This document shows, piece after piece, positions 52,513 to 61,909 of a DNA stretch of 64,000 nt (within the stretch, counting starts at the first letter, position 1; each line of letters opens with the position of its first letter). The translations under genes were made by a program, and so were the position numbers. The DNA is from CAISDA01 sp050258555. Lineage in GTDB: Bacteria; Bacteroidota; Ignavibacteria; UBA10030; UBA8401. Location: assembly GCA_050258555.1 (NCBI GenBank), contig JBLMZA010000094.1, forward strand, positions 45,003 to 109,002. Direction: 5' to 3'. The notes beneath the pieces are model-generated. The model worked only from the letters and a program-made list of their open reading frames with translations. It searched no databases and was not told the origin of the DNA.

Positions 52513-52866
52513 CGTAGAGTTTTTCCTGCGTACATCGGCATTTGAGAAGAGAGAGAGAACGGACGCTCGAACCCTTGGCCTGCAGACTGCGAGTGAAGAA
52601 TCCTGCCGAATGAACGCCAGCCACACGATCACACACACACGTTTCCATTCGTGACCGCCATTGAAGATCTCTCTATAAAAGAGATGGATGCATCAGTGTC
52701 TGCCGACCGCATCCGATCGGCACGGACTGCGCCCGGGGCGGAGTGTCTTCGCGCGTGAAAAAAATAATTCCGCCTTCTGTAATTTTTATTGCATTATTTT
52801 CTTTAAAGTTATATTTTCATTAACCACCTGTAAGATTATATAAATACCATATACCGGTAAAAAGTC

Positions 52867-52895
52867 TTGACATACTAACCTATTGTTTATATATT
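52867..52895 (+). promoter_or_regulatory. Strong promoter of the giant surface-protein gene
   Basis: A perfect -35 TTGACA (52867-52872), a 17-base spacer and a -10 TATATT (52890-52895) lie in the AT-rich part of the leader. Transcription from here would give an untranslated leader of about 450 bases. Confidence 0.65.
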
Positions 52896-53300
52896 TAACG
52901 CGTATCTTTATGCATAAGCCCATCTTGCATCGGGTGATCTCTCATGTGCACGCGGCCGTTTTCAGGATTTGAAAAAAAACGGTGGTCGCGGTTGCACATA
53001 TTTCTATGTACGCATCATCTGATTGCATTCTTCTTTGTTTATACATACGGAACCGGTGGATTTCCCCTGCCATTGGCATATAGAGAAAATTATACTTTAA
53101 TCCAAACAACGGCTGATTCTTTGAATAGTACACAAACAGAACAAAGATCAACGATACCTCTCACAACCATAAGGAGCGAATGAATGAGAAGAACAAACAA
53201 CACGAGTTAATCGGATGTACATCGATTTCGTTCGGCCGGGCATAAGAGACAGTTCATGTATGCCGGGCGGATCGGATCACGCGTTTTGGAGGTAAGGAAT

Positions 53301-53333
53301 ATGCTTTATTGCTACACATCTCTCTCTAAATAA
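53301..53333 (+). CDS. Possible 10-residue leader peptide
   Basis: A tiny frame (MLYCYTSLSK) ends 15 bases before the giant gene start. It has an ideal GGAGG Shine-Dalgarno at 53288-53292, 8 bases from its ATG, better than the AGGAG of the giant gene itself. No run of one amino acid is seen, so it is not a classic attenuator. It may couple ribosome loading onto the long gene. It could be chance. Confidence 0.3.
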   Translation: MLYCYTSLSK

Positions 53334-53348
53334 TCACAGGAGAAACAA

Positions 53349-56300
53349 ATGAACATAAACAAACTTTTCAAGCTCGGGGCACTGTTTGTGCTGACCGTGC
53401 TGTTAAGTACATTCACATTCGCGCAAACGTTTGTGAATAACACCAATGGCGACGACGCGAATGGTACTGGTACGGCAGTCAATCCGTATCGTACGATTGC
53501 GAAAGCCATTAGTGTGACGCCTTCGGGTGGTACGATTTCGATCGCCGCCGACGTCTACAACGAGGCCGCCATTACGGTGGGCAAGCCGTTGACGTTCGTT
53601 GCGACGACATTCAACTCGCTTTCGACGGTGACAATCACGAACGGGTTGGAAATCAACACTGCGAATGCGACCGATGTTGTATCGTTGGGCGAAACTGGCC
53701 AGACGTTCAACCTCGGAACAACCGCAGGCGCATTGAAGCTTACAAAGGGCGTGCTGAACATCGCCAGCGCGAATGTTGTCGTCGGTTCCGGCGCCACCAT
53801 CACGCGCACGGCGGGTTCGATCAACGCGACCCCCACAGTGACGAACGTCAACGTCGTGTATAACGGCGCGGCGGACATCACTGCCGGTCCGGAACTCGCG
53901 GCCAATATCGGCTCGGGTTCGCTGAACATCAACATCACGGGTGGAAAGACGATCACGGTTCCGACGGCTCTTACCACCACAGGCGGTGTCACAGTGACAA
54001 CGGGCAACGCTTCGTTCACGTCGAACCTGACGCTGAGCACAAGCAACTTCACGAACGTTCCCGCTGGCAACACGGTGACGGTCGGCGGTACAATGAGCTT
54101 CACATCCGGCCGGTTGGTCAACAGCAACACCGGTTCGGTGACGGTTAGCGGCAATGTGGCATGGTTGACGAACGCCAGCAACACGGCGATCGACAATGCG
54201 GGCAACGGTAACATCACGTTGAACGGTACGGTTTCCTTCGGTAAATTCACGGGTACGGGCAATGTGGCGGCTAACCATGCGATCGTGATCGGCAACGCCG
54301 GCACGGGCACGGTGACACTGGCGCAGGGCTTCACCACGGCTTCCGGCACGATTGCCAGCACGGCATACACGCCGACGGTTGCGGCGAACAACGCCTCGAC
54401 GGGCAAGATGGTGTATGGCGGTCCGGTCACGATGGCGGCATTGACGAACAACGGCACGGTCAATCTGACGGGCGGCACGGTCTCCGGTGCGGTTGCCAAT
54501 GATGCGGCAACATCGAAGATCGAGCTCTTTGCGAACACCACGTTCTCCAATGCGGCTGTCAGCAACAACAATGCAGCGGCAATCATTAAGCTGAACGGCA
54601 ACACCCTGACGCTCTCGAACAACACGCTTGCCCTGACCAACGGCGGCAAGATCATCTCGGCGACGGCGGCGACAGTCGGTTCCGGCGTGGTTTCGATTTC
54701 GGGTACCGGCGCGACAATCACAGGCGGCGAGCTTCCGAATGTGACGGTCGGTTCGGGCAAGAGCCTGACATTGGCTGGCGGCGTTAACGTGTACGGCGAC
54801 ATCACGAGCGCCGGCGCAGTGGTTCTCGGCGGCAACGTGACGTTGAACGGCAATTATGTGCAGAATGTCGGCGGCACGCTCGGTCTTGCGGCCAGCACAT
54901 TCGACATCAAGGGCAACTTCACACGTACAAGCAACGTTCCCGGCGACGTGACGTACACGACGGGCGTTCTGCAGTTCTCGGGCAGCGCAGCCCAGACGTT
55001 CACCGGCGGCGCATCGCTCACGCTGTATGACCTGGTTGTGGCCAAGACGGCGGCGACGATTCTGACGCTCGCCCAGACGGTCCAGGTTGCGAACAACTTC
55101 ACGATCACGTCGGGTACCGTCGCTCTCGGCGACAACCACATCCGCATGATCGGTGCCGGCGTGTTCACGAATACCGGCGGATACACATCGACAGGCAACG
55201 GTTATATCATCTTCGAATCGGGCGGAGCACAGACCATTACCGGTACGGCGCTCTTCTCGAACATCGACGTTCGTAACGGCTCCACGGTGACTGCCACCTC
55301 GAACATCAATTTCTCCGGAAACCTGATGCTTCGTTCTGGCGTGCTCGCCATCGGCGCCAACACGTTCACATGGAAGAATGACCTTGTGGCAGTTCCTTCC
55401 GTCACGCGCACGACAACGGGCACGATGACGGTGACAACCGGCACAATCGCTGCAGCAGCGGGCGTGCTCTATGACCTGACCTACATCGGAAACGGCGACA
55501 TCGTTGCCGCGGCCGAATGGAAGACGGGTGCGGGCATCCGCAACCTGACGGTTGCAACGGGTAACGCAACAACACCGCAGACGGTGACGGCGGGCGGCGC
55601 GGCAACAACGATCGCCGGCGTTCTCACAGTCAACGAAGGTCAGACGCTTGACCTGAACACGTTCAACCTCACGCTGTCCGGTGCAAACCAGGCGCATGTC
55701 GTTGCCGGTCGCGTGATCGACAATGCGGGCGCAGGTTCGGATAAGCTGATCTTCACAGGCAACGGTTCCTCGCTTACCGGTTCGACAGTGGCAGCGGCTC
55801 TTGCCCAGGTCCCGTCGATCGACGTGAATATCGCCGCTGGCGAAACGTTCACGGCAACGAACATCAAGACGATCGTCGGCGATCTCACGATTGCCAACGG
55901 TACGGTCAATGTGACGATGGCTCCCGCCGGCGTTCTTACCGGCAACCTGACGGTGACGGCAGGCGCGACGACGTTCTCCGCGACCGGCGCCTCGACGCAC
56001 GGCGGCAACATCGTGCTGACAGCAGGCTCGCTGAACTACACGCGCGGATCGGCCGCAGCGGCGGATTATACGCTCGGCGGTTCGGTGACATTGACAGCAG
56101 GCACGTTTACGCTCGGTTCCAACCTGATCGTGAACGGTGTGACATCGCAGGTTGCGGGTAATGTCGTTGCCGCAGGCAACAACTATACCGCAAAGGGCGC
56201 ATTCACGCGCAGCGGTGCTGGCACGTGGAGCGCATCGACTGGCAAGCTCATCATTGCGGCAGCAGGCGCAGTGAACTTCGATCCGGGTACCGGCTTCCAG

Positions 56301-59300
56301 GTCCCGAACTTCGAAATTGCCAACGGTGCAGGCAATGCAGTGACGCTTATCAGCAGCTTTGAAGTGACAAATGCCTACACGCAGACGAGCGGCGACCTCA
56401 ACCTGGTTGCGAAAGATCTTACGCTCTCCGGCGGCACGTTCACGTATACGGCTGGTACGTATGCAGCGACGACAGGCGCGATCAAATTGACGGGTTCGGA
56501 TGTTGCCTTGACGGCAGCTTCGGCCCCGACGTTCGTCAACCTGACGGTTGCTCCGACCGGAACGCTGACGCTGGCCAACAAGACGGCGGCCACACCGTTG
56601 ACGTTCACGGTGAGCGGCGTTTTGACGCAGAGCGGCAACATCAACACCGGTATCCATACGGTGGAAGTGAATGGCACGTTCACGCGCACGGCCGGCACAT
56701 GGGCCCAGACAACGGGTTACCTCGTGCTCGACACGCCGACGGCATTTGCTCAGGGTACGGACTTCGCGGTGGATAACCTCGAAGTTGACCAGAGCGTTTC
56801 CGGTACGGTTGCCACAGCGTTCACAGTGAACAAGAACCTCGTTCTCGCCGGCGGCACGCTGACGATGGATGCAGGCAAGCTCGTTCTCGGTGACAATATT
56901 GTGATCGAACGCCGTGCAGATGCGGCGATGCTTTCCAGCGTTCCGACATTCAACGGTGTCGTGAGCGTGAAGTATACGACAGCGGCTGGTATTGCAACAG
57001 CAGCAAACTTCCGCGAACTCCCGACCACAGTGAAAGACTTCTCGGTGCTGACGCCTGCAACGGTCACACTGCCGAAGAACGTCACGGTGACAGGTACGCT
57101 GACGCTGAGCGACGTCCTCACGACAGTCGCAAGCACGAAGAACATCACGATGGGTGCCGGCGCGACGCTGGTCCTGAAGGCCAATGGCGGCACAGTGCTT
57201 CCGGGCACGGATCTCGTGCGCTCGGGCGCGTTGAATATCGTCTATGACGGTGCAACGGCGACGACGACACGCGAACTCGGTGCGGTTGCCAGCGGCGCCT
57301 ACACGGCTGCTACGGGCAATGTCGAATTCAAGTCGGCAACGGTTGTTCTTGCCAACGCACTCACGATCGGCGGTAAGGCTTCGTTCACAGGCGGCACGCT
57401 TGATATGAACGCCAAGAACGTCACGGTCAAGGGTGATGTGGTCCAGACAAGCACGGCAGGCTTCTTCGCGAACAGCGGTGCTGCAGCCAACCTGAACTTC
57501 GGCGGTGCCACGAACACGGCGCTCACGCTGAAGCAGACATGGCAGCTTCCCGCCAATAACGTGATCAAGTTCACGGTGGCGAAGGATTCCTCGAACAAGT
57601 CGATCACGCTCACGGGCGGCGATCTTGATTTCGCGACGAACAGCACAGCAGTTCCGAATAACAACGTGCTGTATCTCGCCAATGGCGTTCTTGCAACAGG
57701 CGGCACGACAAATGTCATCCTGAAGCAGGATGTTTCCGCAGCAAACCAGCCGGTTCAGGGCTTCGATCGTTCCGCGGTGACGGGTTCGAACGAAAGCCAT
57801 GTGTTCGGCCGTGTGAAGAAGTTCGTCGACAATACAAAGACGGTTGATATCAGCGTTGTGACGTTCCCGGTCGGTTCCTCGACGGCAGCGCCGTTCTATC
57901 GTCCGCTGAGCATGTTCTTCAAGACTGCTCCGCAGAGCTCGCTGAACCTGACGGTCAGCCACGTTGATCAGCGCGCAGGCGGTTCGAATGGATTCCCGCT
58001 GACGGCCGGTTCGAAGGTCATCACGAACTATCCGAACTTCTATTGGTATGCAACAACGGATGTTCCGCTGAACCCGTCGTACAAGTACGACCTCGAAGCG
58101 CAGGCAAAGGGATACACGGATTACATCTCCGATCAGATCCAGAATGTCCGCTTCGTGCGCCGCGATTCCGGTTCGGTTGCGAACCCGTGGATCCTCCAGG
58201 GCAACGATGCAAACTATGACAACTCGACCATCGCAACAATCTGGCCGGTTGTGAAAGTCATCGACGCTACGGGCGGTATCACGTCGCAGGGTTCGATCTT
58301 CACATACAGCCAGGGCAACAAGCCCCCGGTGTTCACATCGGCTCCTGGCAACATCAAGAACAATGAAGGCGATACGCTGAACGTGACCATCACCTCGGCG
58401 GATCCCGACATGAACCAGACGGCAACCATCACGGCAGTGACGCTTCCGACCGGCGCATCGTTCAACGCGTCGACGGGCAAACTGACCTGGGCGATTCCGT
58501 TCACGGCAGTGACAGCAGCAGAAGGCAAGAAGACATTCTCGTTCACGTTCCGCACCACAGACAACAGCGGCGCCGGCGCCTCGCGCGACACGACGTTTGT
58601 TGACACGGTCTACAATGTGAACCGCGCTCCTTCGTTCGTCAACAAGCTGGGCAATGTGACGATCAAGGACAGCACGAATGCCTTGAGCTATCAGTATACA
58701 GCAACAGATGTTGACGGCGATACCTATACATTCACGCTCGCAGCAGGCGCGCCGGCAGGTGTGTCGATCACGCCCGCAGGCTTGCTCACCTGGACGCCGA
58801 CATTTGTTCAGTCGTCGAAGGCAGGCACGCCGTACACGGTGAAAGTGTATGTCGCCGATGCAAACGGTCTGAAAGACTCCACCACAGCAACAGTGACAGT
58901 TGTCCGCCTCCGTGCGAAGGGCGACATCAACGGTGATGCTATCGTTGGTACGGCCGATGCAACAATCGCGCTGCAGGCAGCAGTCGGAACCAAGACATTC
59001 ACCATGCCGGCCGACACAGTCGACTTCTGGGCGGGTGATGTGACCGGCAACGGTTCGGTTTCCGCACTCGATGCTTCGTACATCCTCCGCAAAGTCGCAG
59101 GCGACACCGTGACATTCGCGCCGAAGATGGCAAAGGCATACAACGGTTCAGTTGAATTCGGTAAGGCCGTCTCCGGAGCCAAGGGTATCACGATTCCGGT
59201 GAAGGTCAGCAATGCACAGAACGTCACCGCCGTCACGTTCACAGTGAACGTCGACGCAAAGGTTGCATCGTTCGAAGGTACAAAGACAACATTGCCGAAG

Positions 59301-59780
59301 GATTGGGTTGTGATGTCCTCCAATAACAACGGCGTTGTCACGGTCGCGATGGCCGGTATCACCCCGATCAACTCCGGTGATGTTGCAACAATCAGCATCA
59401 GCTTGAAGGAAAAAGAGGCTCGCATTAACGTCAGCGGTTCAGGCTTTGTGAATGAAGCTGAAGGCCAGAGCTTGTCTCTTGATAATGTTCGCATGATGCC
59501 CAGCGAATTCGCGTTGGATCAGAACTATCCTAACCCGTTCAACCCGACGACGACCATCAAATATCAGTTGACAGAGGATTCGAAGGTGAACCTGACGATC
59601 TACAACCTCCAGGGTCAGGTCGTTCGCACACTCGTCAACGATAACGTTGCAGCCGGCTTCCAGAGCGTCACATGGAACGGCAAGAACGATCGTGGTCAGT
59701 CGGTTGCCTCGGGCATGTATATGTATCGCATCCAGGCTGGTTCGTTCGTGTCTGTGAAGAAAATGCTTATGTTGAAGTAA
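53349..59780 (+). CDS. Giant T9SS-targeted surface protein with type I dockerin and cohesin-like domain
   Basis: A 2143-residue exported protein. The signal peptide ends near TFAQ (residue 26). NNTNGDDANGTGTAVNPYRTIAKAI begins a Thr/Asn/Val/Gly-rich region of irregular parallel-beta-like repeats to about residue 1550. Two He_PIG/cadherin-like domains (about 1660-1755 and 1760-1850) follow. A type I dockerin has two EF-like loops, GDINGDAIVGTADATIAL (from 1858) and GDVTGNGSVSALDASYIL (from 1896). A cohesin-like domain (about 1930-2050) and a T9SS sorting domain with QNYPNPFNP (about 2054-2143) end the protein. AGGAG lies 9 bases before the ATG. It probably forms a fibre, sheath or adhesin. Codon usage is biased towards GGT/GTT in places, as in highly expressed genes. 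Confidence 0.85.
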   Translation: MNINKLFKLGALFVLTVLLSTFTFAQTFVNNTNGDDANGTGTAVNPYRTIAKAISVTPSGGTISIAADVYNEAAITVGKPLTFVATTFNSLSTVTITNGLEINTANATDVVSLGETGQTFNLGTTAGALKLTKGVLNIASANVVVGSGATITRTAGSINATPTVTNVNVVYNGAADITAGPELAANIGSGSLNINITGGKTITVPTALTTTGGVTVTTGNASFTSNLTLSTSNFTNVPAGNTVTVGGTMSFTSGRLVNSNTGSVTVSGNVAWLTNASNTAIDNAGNGNITLNGTVSFGKFTGTGNVAANHAIVIGNAGTGTVTLAQGFTTASGTIASTAYTPTVAANNASTGKMVYGGPVTMAALTNNGTVNLTGGTVSGAVANDAATSKIELFANTTFSNAAVSNNNAAAIIKLNGNTLTLSNNTLALTNGGKIISATAATVGSGVVSISGTGATITGGELPNVTVGSGKSLTLAGGVNVYGDITSAGAVVLGGNVTLNGNYVQNVGGTLGLAASTFDIKGNFTRTSNVPGDVTYTTGVLQFSGSAAQTFTGGASLTLYDLVVAKTAATILTLAQTVQVANNFTITSGTVALGDNHIRMIGAGVFTNTGGYTSTGNGYIIFESGGAQTITGTALFSNIDVRNGSTVTATSNINFSGNLMLRSGVLAIGANTFTWKNDLVAVPSVTRTTTGTMTVTTGTIAAAAGVLYDLTYIGNGDIVAAAEWKTGAGIRNLTVATGNATTPQTVTAGGAATTIAGVLTVNEGQTLDLNTFNLTLSGANQAHVVAGRVIDNAGAGSDKLIFTGNGSSLTGSTVAAALAQVPSIDVNIAAGETFTATNIKTIVGDLTIANGTVNVTMAPAGVLTGNLTVTAGATTFSATGASTHGGNIVLTAGSLNYTRGSAAAADYTLGGSVTLTAGTFTLGSNLIVNGVTSQVAGNVVAAGNNYTAKGAFTRSGAGTWSASTGKLIIAAAGAVNFDPGTGFQVPNFEIANGAGNAVTLISSFEVTNAYTQTSGDLNLVAKDLTLSGGTFTYTAGTYAATTGAIKLTGSDVALTAASAPTFVNLTVAPTGTLTLANKTAATPLTFTVSGVLTQSGNINTGIHTVEVNGTFTRTAGTWAQTTGYLVLDTPTAFAQGTDFAVDNLEVDQSVSGTVATAFTVNKNLVLAGGTLTMDAGKLVLGDNIVIERRADAAMLSSVPTFNGVVSVKYTTAAGIATAANFRELPTTVKDFSVLTPATVTLPKNVTVTGTLTLSDVLTTVASTKNITMGAGATLVLKANGGTVLPGTDLVRSGALNIVYDGATATTTRELGAVASGAYTAATGNVEFKSATVVLANALTIGGKASFTGGTLDMNAKNVTVKGDVVQTSTAGFFANSGAAANLNFGGATNTALTLKQTWQLPANNVIKFTVAKDSSNKSITLTGGDLDFATNSTAVPNNNVLYLANGVLATGGTTNVILKQDVSAANQPVQGFDRSAVTGSNESHVFGRVKKFVDNTKTVDISVVTFPVGSSTAAPFYRPLSMFFKTAPQSSLNLTVSHVDQRAGGSNGFPLTAGSKVITNYPNFYWYATTDVPLNPSYKYDLEAQAKGYTDYISDQIQNVRFVRRDSGSVANPWILQGNDANYDNSTIATIWPVVKVIDATGGITSQGSIFTYSQGNKPPVFTSAPGNIKNNEGDTLNVTITSADPDMNQTATITAVTLPTGASFNASTGKLTWAIPFTAVTAAEGKKTFSFTFRTTDNSGAGASRDTTFVDTVYNVNRAPSFVNKLGNVTIKDSTNALSYQYTATDVDGDTYTFTLAAGAPAGVSITPAGLLTWTPTFVQSSKAGTPYTVKVYVADANGLKDSTTATVTVVRLRAKGDINGDAIVGTADATIALQAAVGTKTFTMPADTVDFWAGDVTGNGSVSALDASYILRKVAGDTVTFAPKMAKAYNGSVEFGKAVSGAKGITIPVKVSNAQNVTAVTFTVNVDAKVASFEGTKTTLPKDWVVMSSNNNGVVTVAMAGITPINSGDVATISISLKEKEARINVSGSGFVNEAEGQSLSLDNVRMMPSEFALDQNYPNPFNPTTTIKYQLTEDSKVNLTIYNLQGQVVRTLVNDNVAAGFQSVTWNGKNDRGQSVASGMYMYRIQAGSFVSVKKMLMLK

Positions 59781-59798
59781 GAAGGCGTTTCAATCACT

Positions 59799-59832
59799 CT
59801 GCGGAGCGGGTCACACCGCTCCGCAGTTTCTT
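59799..59832 (+). terminator. Terminator after the giant surface-protein gene
   Basis: A perfect 11-base stem (CTGCGGAGCGG at 59799-59809 with its complement at 59816-59826) and a 6-base loop are followed by TTTCTT. The T-run is short but the stem is very strong. Confidence 0.75.
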
Positions 59833-59880
59833 ACCACACCAAAGCAGAGAAGTTTTTTGAAAACTAAACAAGAGGCTAAA

Positions 59881-61608
59881 ATGCGAAACATCCATAAGCT
59901 ATTCAACGCCGTCGTGTTTGTTTTCGGAATGCTTTTTCTTGCCGGCAGTATCGCTGAAGCGCAGGTCGCTGTCAGCCTGCCGAATGTCACGGGACAAGTA
60001 GGCGTCAAAAAAGATGTCGCCGTGACAGTCGGAAGCCTTGCCGGTCAGAATGTGACTGCATTCCAGTTTACACTCACGTACGATCAGACGGTGGTGAATA
60101 TCGCAGGTGTGAACACAGCCGGAATGATTGCCGATGCGTATAAGGGCAATCTCCTTGTGAACACATCTGTGCCGGGCAAGATTACCGTTGCTGCGGCCGG
60201 CGCGACGGCTTTGACGGGAAGCGGAGCATTGCTCAGCTTCAGCGTTACCCCGTTGAAGTCGGGCAATTCGGCGCTTACGTTAAGCCCGTTTACGTTTAAC
60301 GAAGGCACGCCTGCCGCGACGATCACAAACGGTTCATTCAACATTCCGTCAACTTCATTCCTGGTCCCCGATACCACCGTGAAAGCGGCCATCGGCGGTC
60401 CGGTCACGATTCCCATTTTCACAGACGATCTGGCAAGCCAGAACGTGAAGGCCTTCAACATCACCGTCACGTTCAATCCTGCCATCGTCAAGATCGACGG
60501 CTATTCGACCGCGGGCACACAGACCAGCGGTTGGACGCTGACGAAGAACACGGCAACAGCCGGCCAGATCCAGATCGCGGGCGCTTCCGCCACCAACCTG
60601 AGCGGAAAAGGCACGCTGCTGAACCTGACGGGCACCGTTGTTGCCGCAGGCAAGAGCAATATCGCATTCACGAGCGTGGTGCTGAACGAAGGTTCGCCGG
60701 TGATCGGCGCGATCGACGGCAGCGTCACAATCACGCTGAATGTGAAGCCGGCGTTCACGAAGTCGCTGAAGGATACGACGATTGCCGAAAATCAGGCGAT
60801 CACCTATACCTATGCGGCAACGGATGCCAACGCGGATTCCGTGAAGTATTCGTTCATCGGCACGGCACCCACGGGTGCCTCGATCAATGCTACGACAGGC
60901 GTGTTCACCTGGACGCCGAGCTACACGCAGGCAGGCACATACACCATCGCCGTGAAGGCGGCGGATCCTTCGGGAATGTATGACAGCACGTCGGCGAAGA
61001 TCACGGTGACCAACGTGAACCGCAAGCCCACGCTCACCAGCCGCGCACCGAGCCAGAAGATCGACTCCGTGACAGCGGGCACGAACGTTTACTTCAAGGT
61101 ATCGGTGTCCGACTTGGATGCACAGGCGATCACCTACACCTGGAAAGTCAACGGCGCGCAGGTGAAGACGGGCGGAGACAGCACGTATACAAGCACGTTT
61201 GCTCTTGGTACGACAAACAATGTGGTGTGCGTGTTCTCCGATGGTGCGGCGTCCGATTCGACGACATGGTCGTTCAAGGCCGTGAAGTCGAACACGACGA
61301 ACGTTGAAACGATGACGGGCGCTCCGACCGAGTATGTGCTCGGCCAGAACTACCCGAACCCGTTCAACCCGACGACGAACATCCGTTTCGGTCTTCCGAA
61401 GGCGGCTCCCGTGACACTCGAGATCTATAACATTATGGGTCAGAAAGTGCGCACGCTGCTGACGGGCTCGATGATGAGCGCAGCATTCCACAATGTGACG
61501 TGGGATGCCAAAGACGATATGGGCAGGAACGTCGCGAGCGGCATGTATCTCTACCGCATCAGCGCAGACAAGTTCGTGTCGACAATGAAAATGATGTTGA
61601 TGAAGTAA
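59881..61608 (+). CDS. T9SS-targeted surface protein with two cohesin-like domains
   Basis: A 575-residue exported protein. The ATG at 59881 has AGAGG 5 bases upstream; the frame is open 8 codons earlier. A signal peptide ends near AEAQ. Two cohesin-like domains follow (about 23-150 and 155-285), each with the pattern of strand, VTAFQFTLTYDQTVVNI or VKAFNITVTFNPAIVKI, and a final strand block NEGTP/NEGSP. Next come a cadherin-like He_PIG domain (about 288-385: FTKSLKDTTIAENQAITYTY, GVFTWTPSYTQAG), an Ig/PKD-like domain (about 388-475), and the T9SS sorting domain (484-575, QNYPNPFNP). The cohesins could receive the dockerin of the giant protein. No enzyme domain is seen. Confidence 0.85.
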   Translation: MRNIHKLFNAVVFVFGMLFLAGSIAEAQVAVSLPNVTGQVGVKKDVAVTVGSLAGQNVTAFQFTLTYDQTVVNIAGVNTAGMIADAYKGNLLVNTSVPGKITVAAAGATALTGSGALLSFSVTPLKSGNSALTLSPFTFNEGTPAATITNGSFNIPSTSFLVPDTTVKAAIGGPVTIPIFTDDLASQNVKAFNITVTFNPAIVKIDGYSTAGTQTSGWTLTKNTATAGQIQIAGASATNLSGKGTLLNLTGTVVAAGKSNIAFTSVVLNEGSPVIGAIDGSVTITLNVKPAFTKSLKDTTIAENQAITYTYAATDANADSVKYSFIGTAPTGASINATTGVFTWTPSYTQAGTYTIAVKAADPSGMYDSTSAKITVTNVNRKPTLTSRAPSQKIDSVTAGTNVYFKVSVSDLDAQAITYTWKVNGAQVKTGGDSTYTSTFALGTTNNVVCVFSDGAASDSTTWSFKAVKSNTTNVETMTGAPTEYVLGQNYPNPFNPTTNIRFGLPKAAPVTLEIYNIMGQKVRTLLTGSMMSAAFHNVTWDAKDDMGRNVASGMYLYRISADKFVSTMKMMLMK

Positions 61609-61637
61609 TCCTCATCACACAGCGTTTTCGCTCCCAT

Positions 61638-61682
61638 GGCAGGCGGTCCTTAGTTGTAGAAGGGACCGCCTGCCGTGTTTTT
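61638..61682 (+). terminator. Rho-independent terminator after the two-cohesin gene
   Basis: A perfect 12-base stem (GGCAGGCGGTCC at 61638-61649 with its complement at 61663-61674), a 13-base loop, then GTG and a T-run. Confidence 0.85.
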
Positions 61683-61788
61683 AAACGGTACTGCATGTTC
61701 CCACCTTCCTTGGCACGCATGTTTTGTGCGCTCCGTCACCTTTCCCCGGTGTAACGATGGCAGATCCGCAAAAGACTGCCCCTCCGGC

Positions 61789-61818
61789 TTGCAGGAATAC
61801 TTCGGAAATTTGTATATT
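61789..61818 (+). promoter_or_regulatory. Promoter of the single-cohesin gene
   Basis: A -35 TTGCAG (61789-61794), an 18-base spacer and a -10 TATATT (61813-61818) give a leader of about 85 bases. Confidence 0.45.
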
Positions 61819-61909
61819 GGTCTATTGGCTTGATTGTGGACGGAATCTGCAGCCTGGCGGCACGGCGGAACAATCAAACATCTTTGGCATTATTAGAAAG
61901 GAACAGCTC

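Larger units (their letters stand above)
52400..53348. other. Long AT-rich upstream region / leader of the giant surface-protein gene
   Basis: A 949-base stretch with much lower GC than its surroundings, especially from about 52760 to 53150. It contains two very good promoters (52482 and 52867), several small hairpins (for example ATCTCT/AGAGAT near 52668-52686, TGCCGA/TCGGCA near 52701-52722), a CA-dinucleotide tract near 52630, and a 10-codon frame next to the giant gene. No protein-coding frame of convincing quality was seen; the 79-codon frame at 52944-53183 lacks a ribosome site. Confidence 0.65.
61609..61909. other. Intergenic region between the two cohesin-protein genes
   Basis: A 301-base gap holding a strong terminator (61638-61682) and a promoter (61789-61818). 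The in-frame extension upstream of the next gene (from 61724) lacks a ribosome site and crosses the promoter, so it is not coding. Confidence 0.65.

Noticed and set aside
52944..53183. 79-codon frame in the AT-rich leader, and a 69-codon frame on the opposite strand
   Set aside because: No Shine-Dalgarno before either start, no recognisable motif, and position within a likely untranslated leader. Kept only as part of the leader description.
53403..57962. 1519-codon open frame antisense to the giant surface-protein gene
   Set aside because: It mirrors the third-position and Thr/Asn/Gly codon bias of the real gene, is Arg/Cys/His-rich with no recognisable domain, and has no ribosome site. The sense frame has a signal peptide and clear domains.
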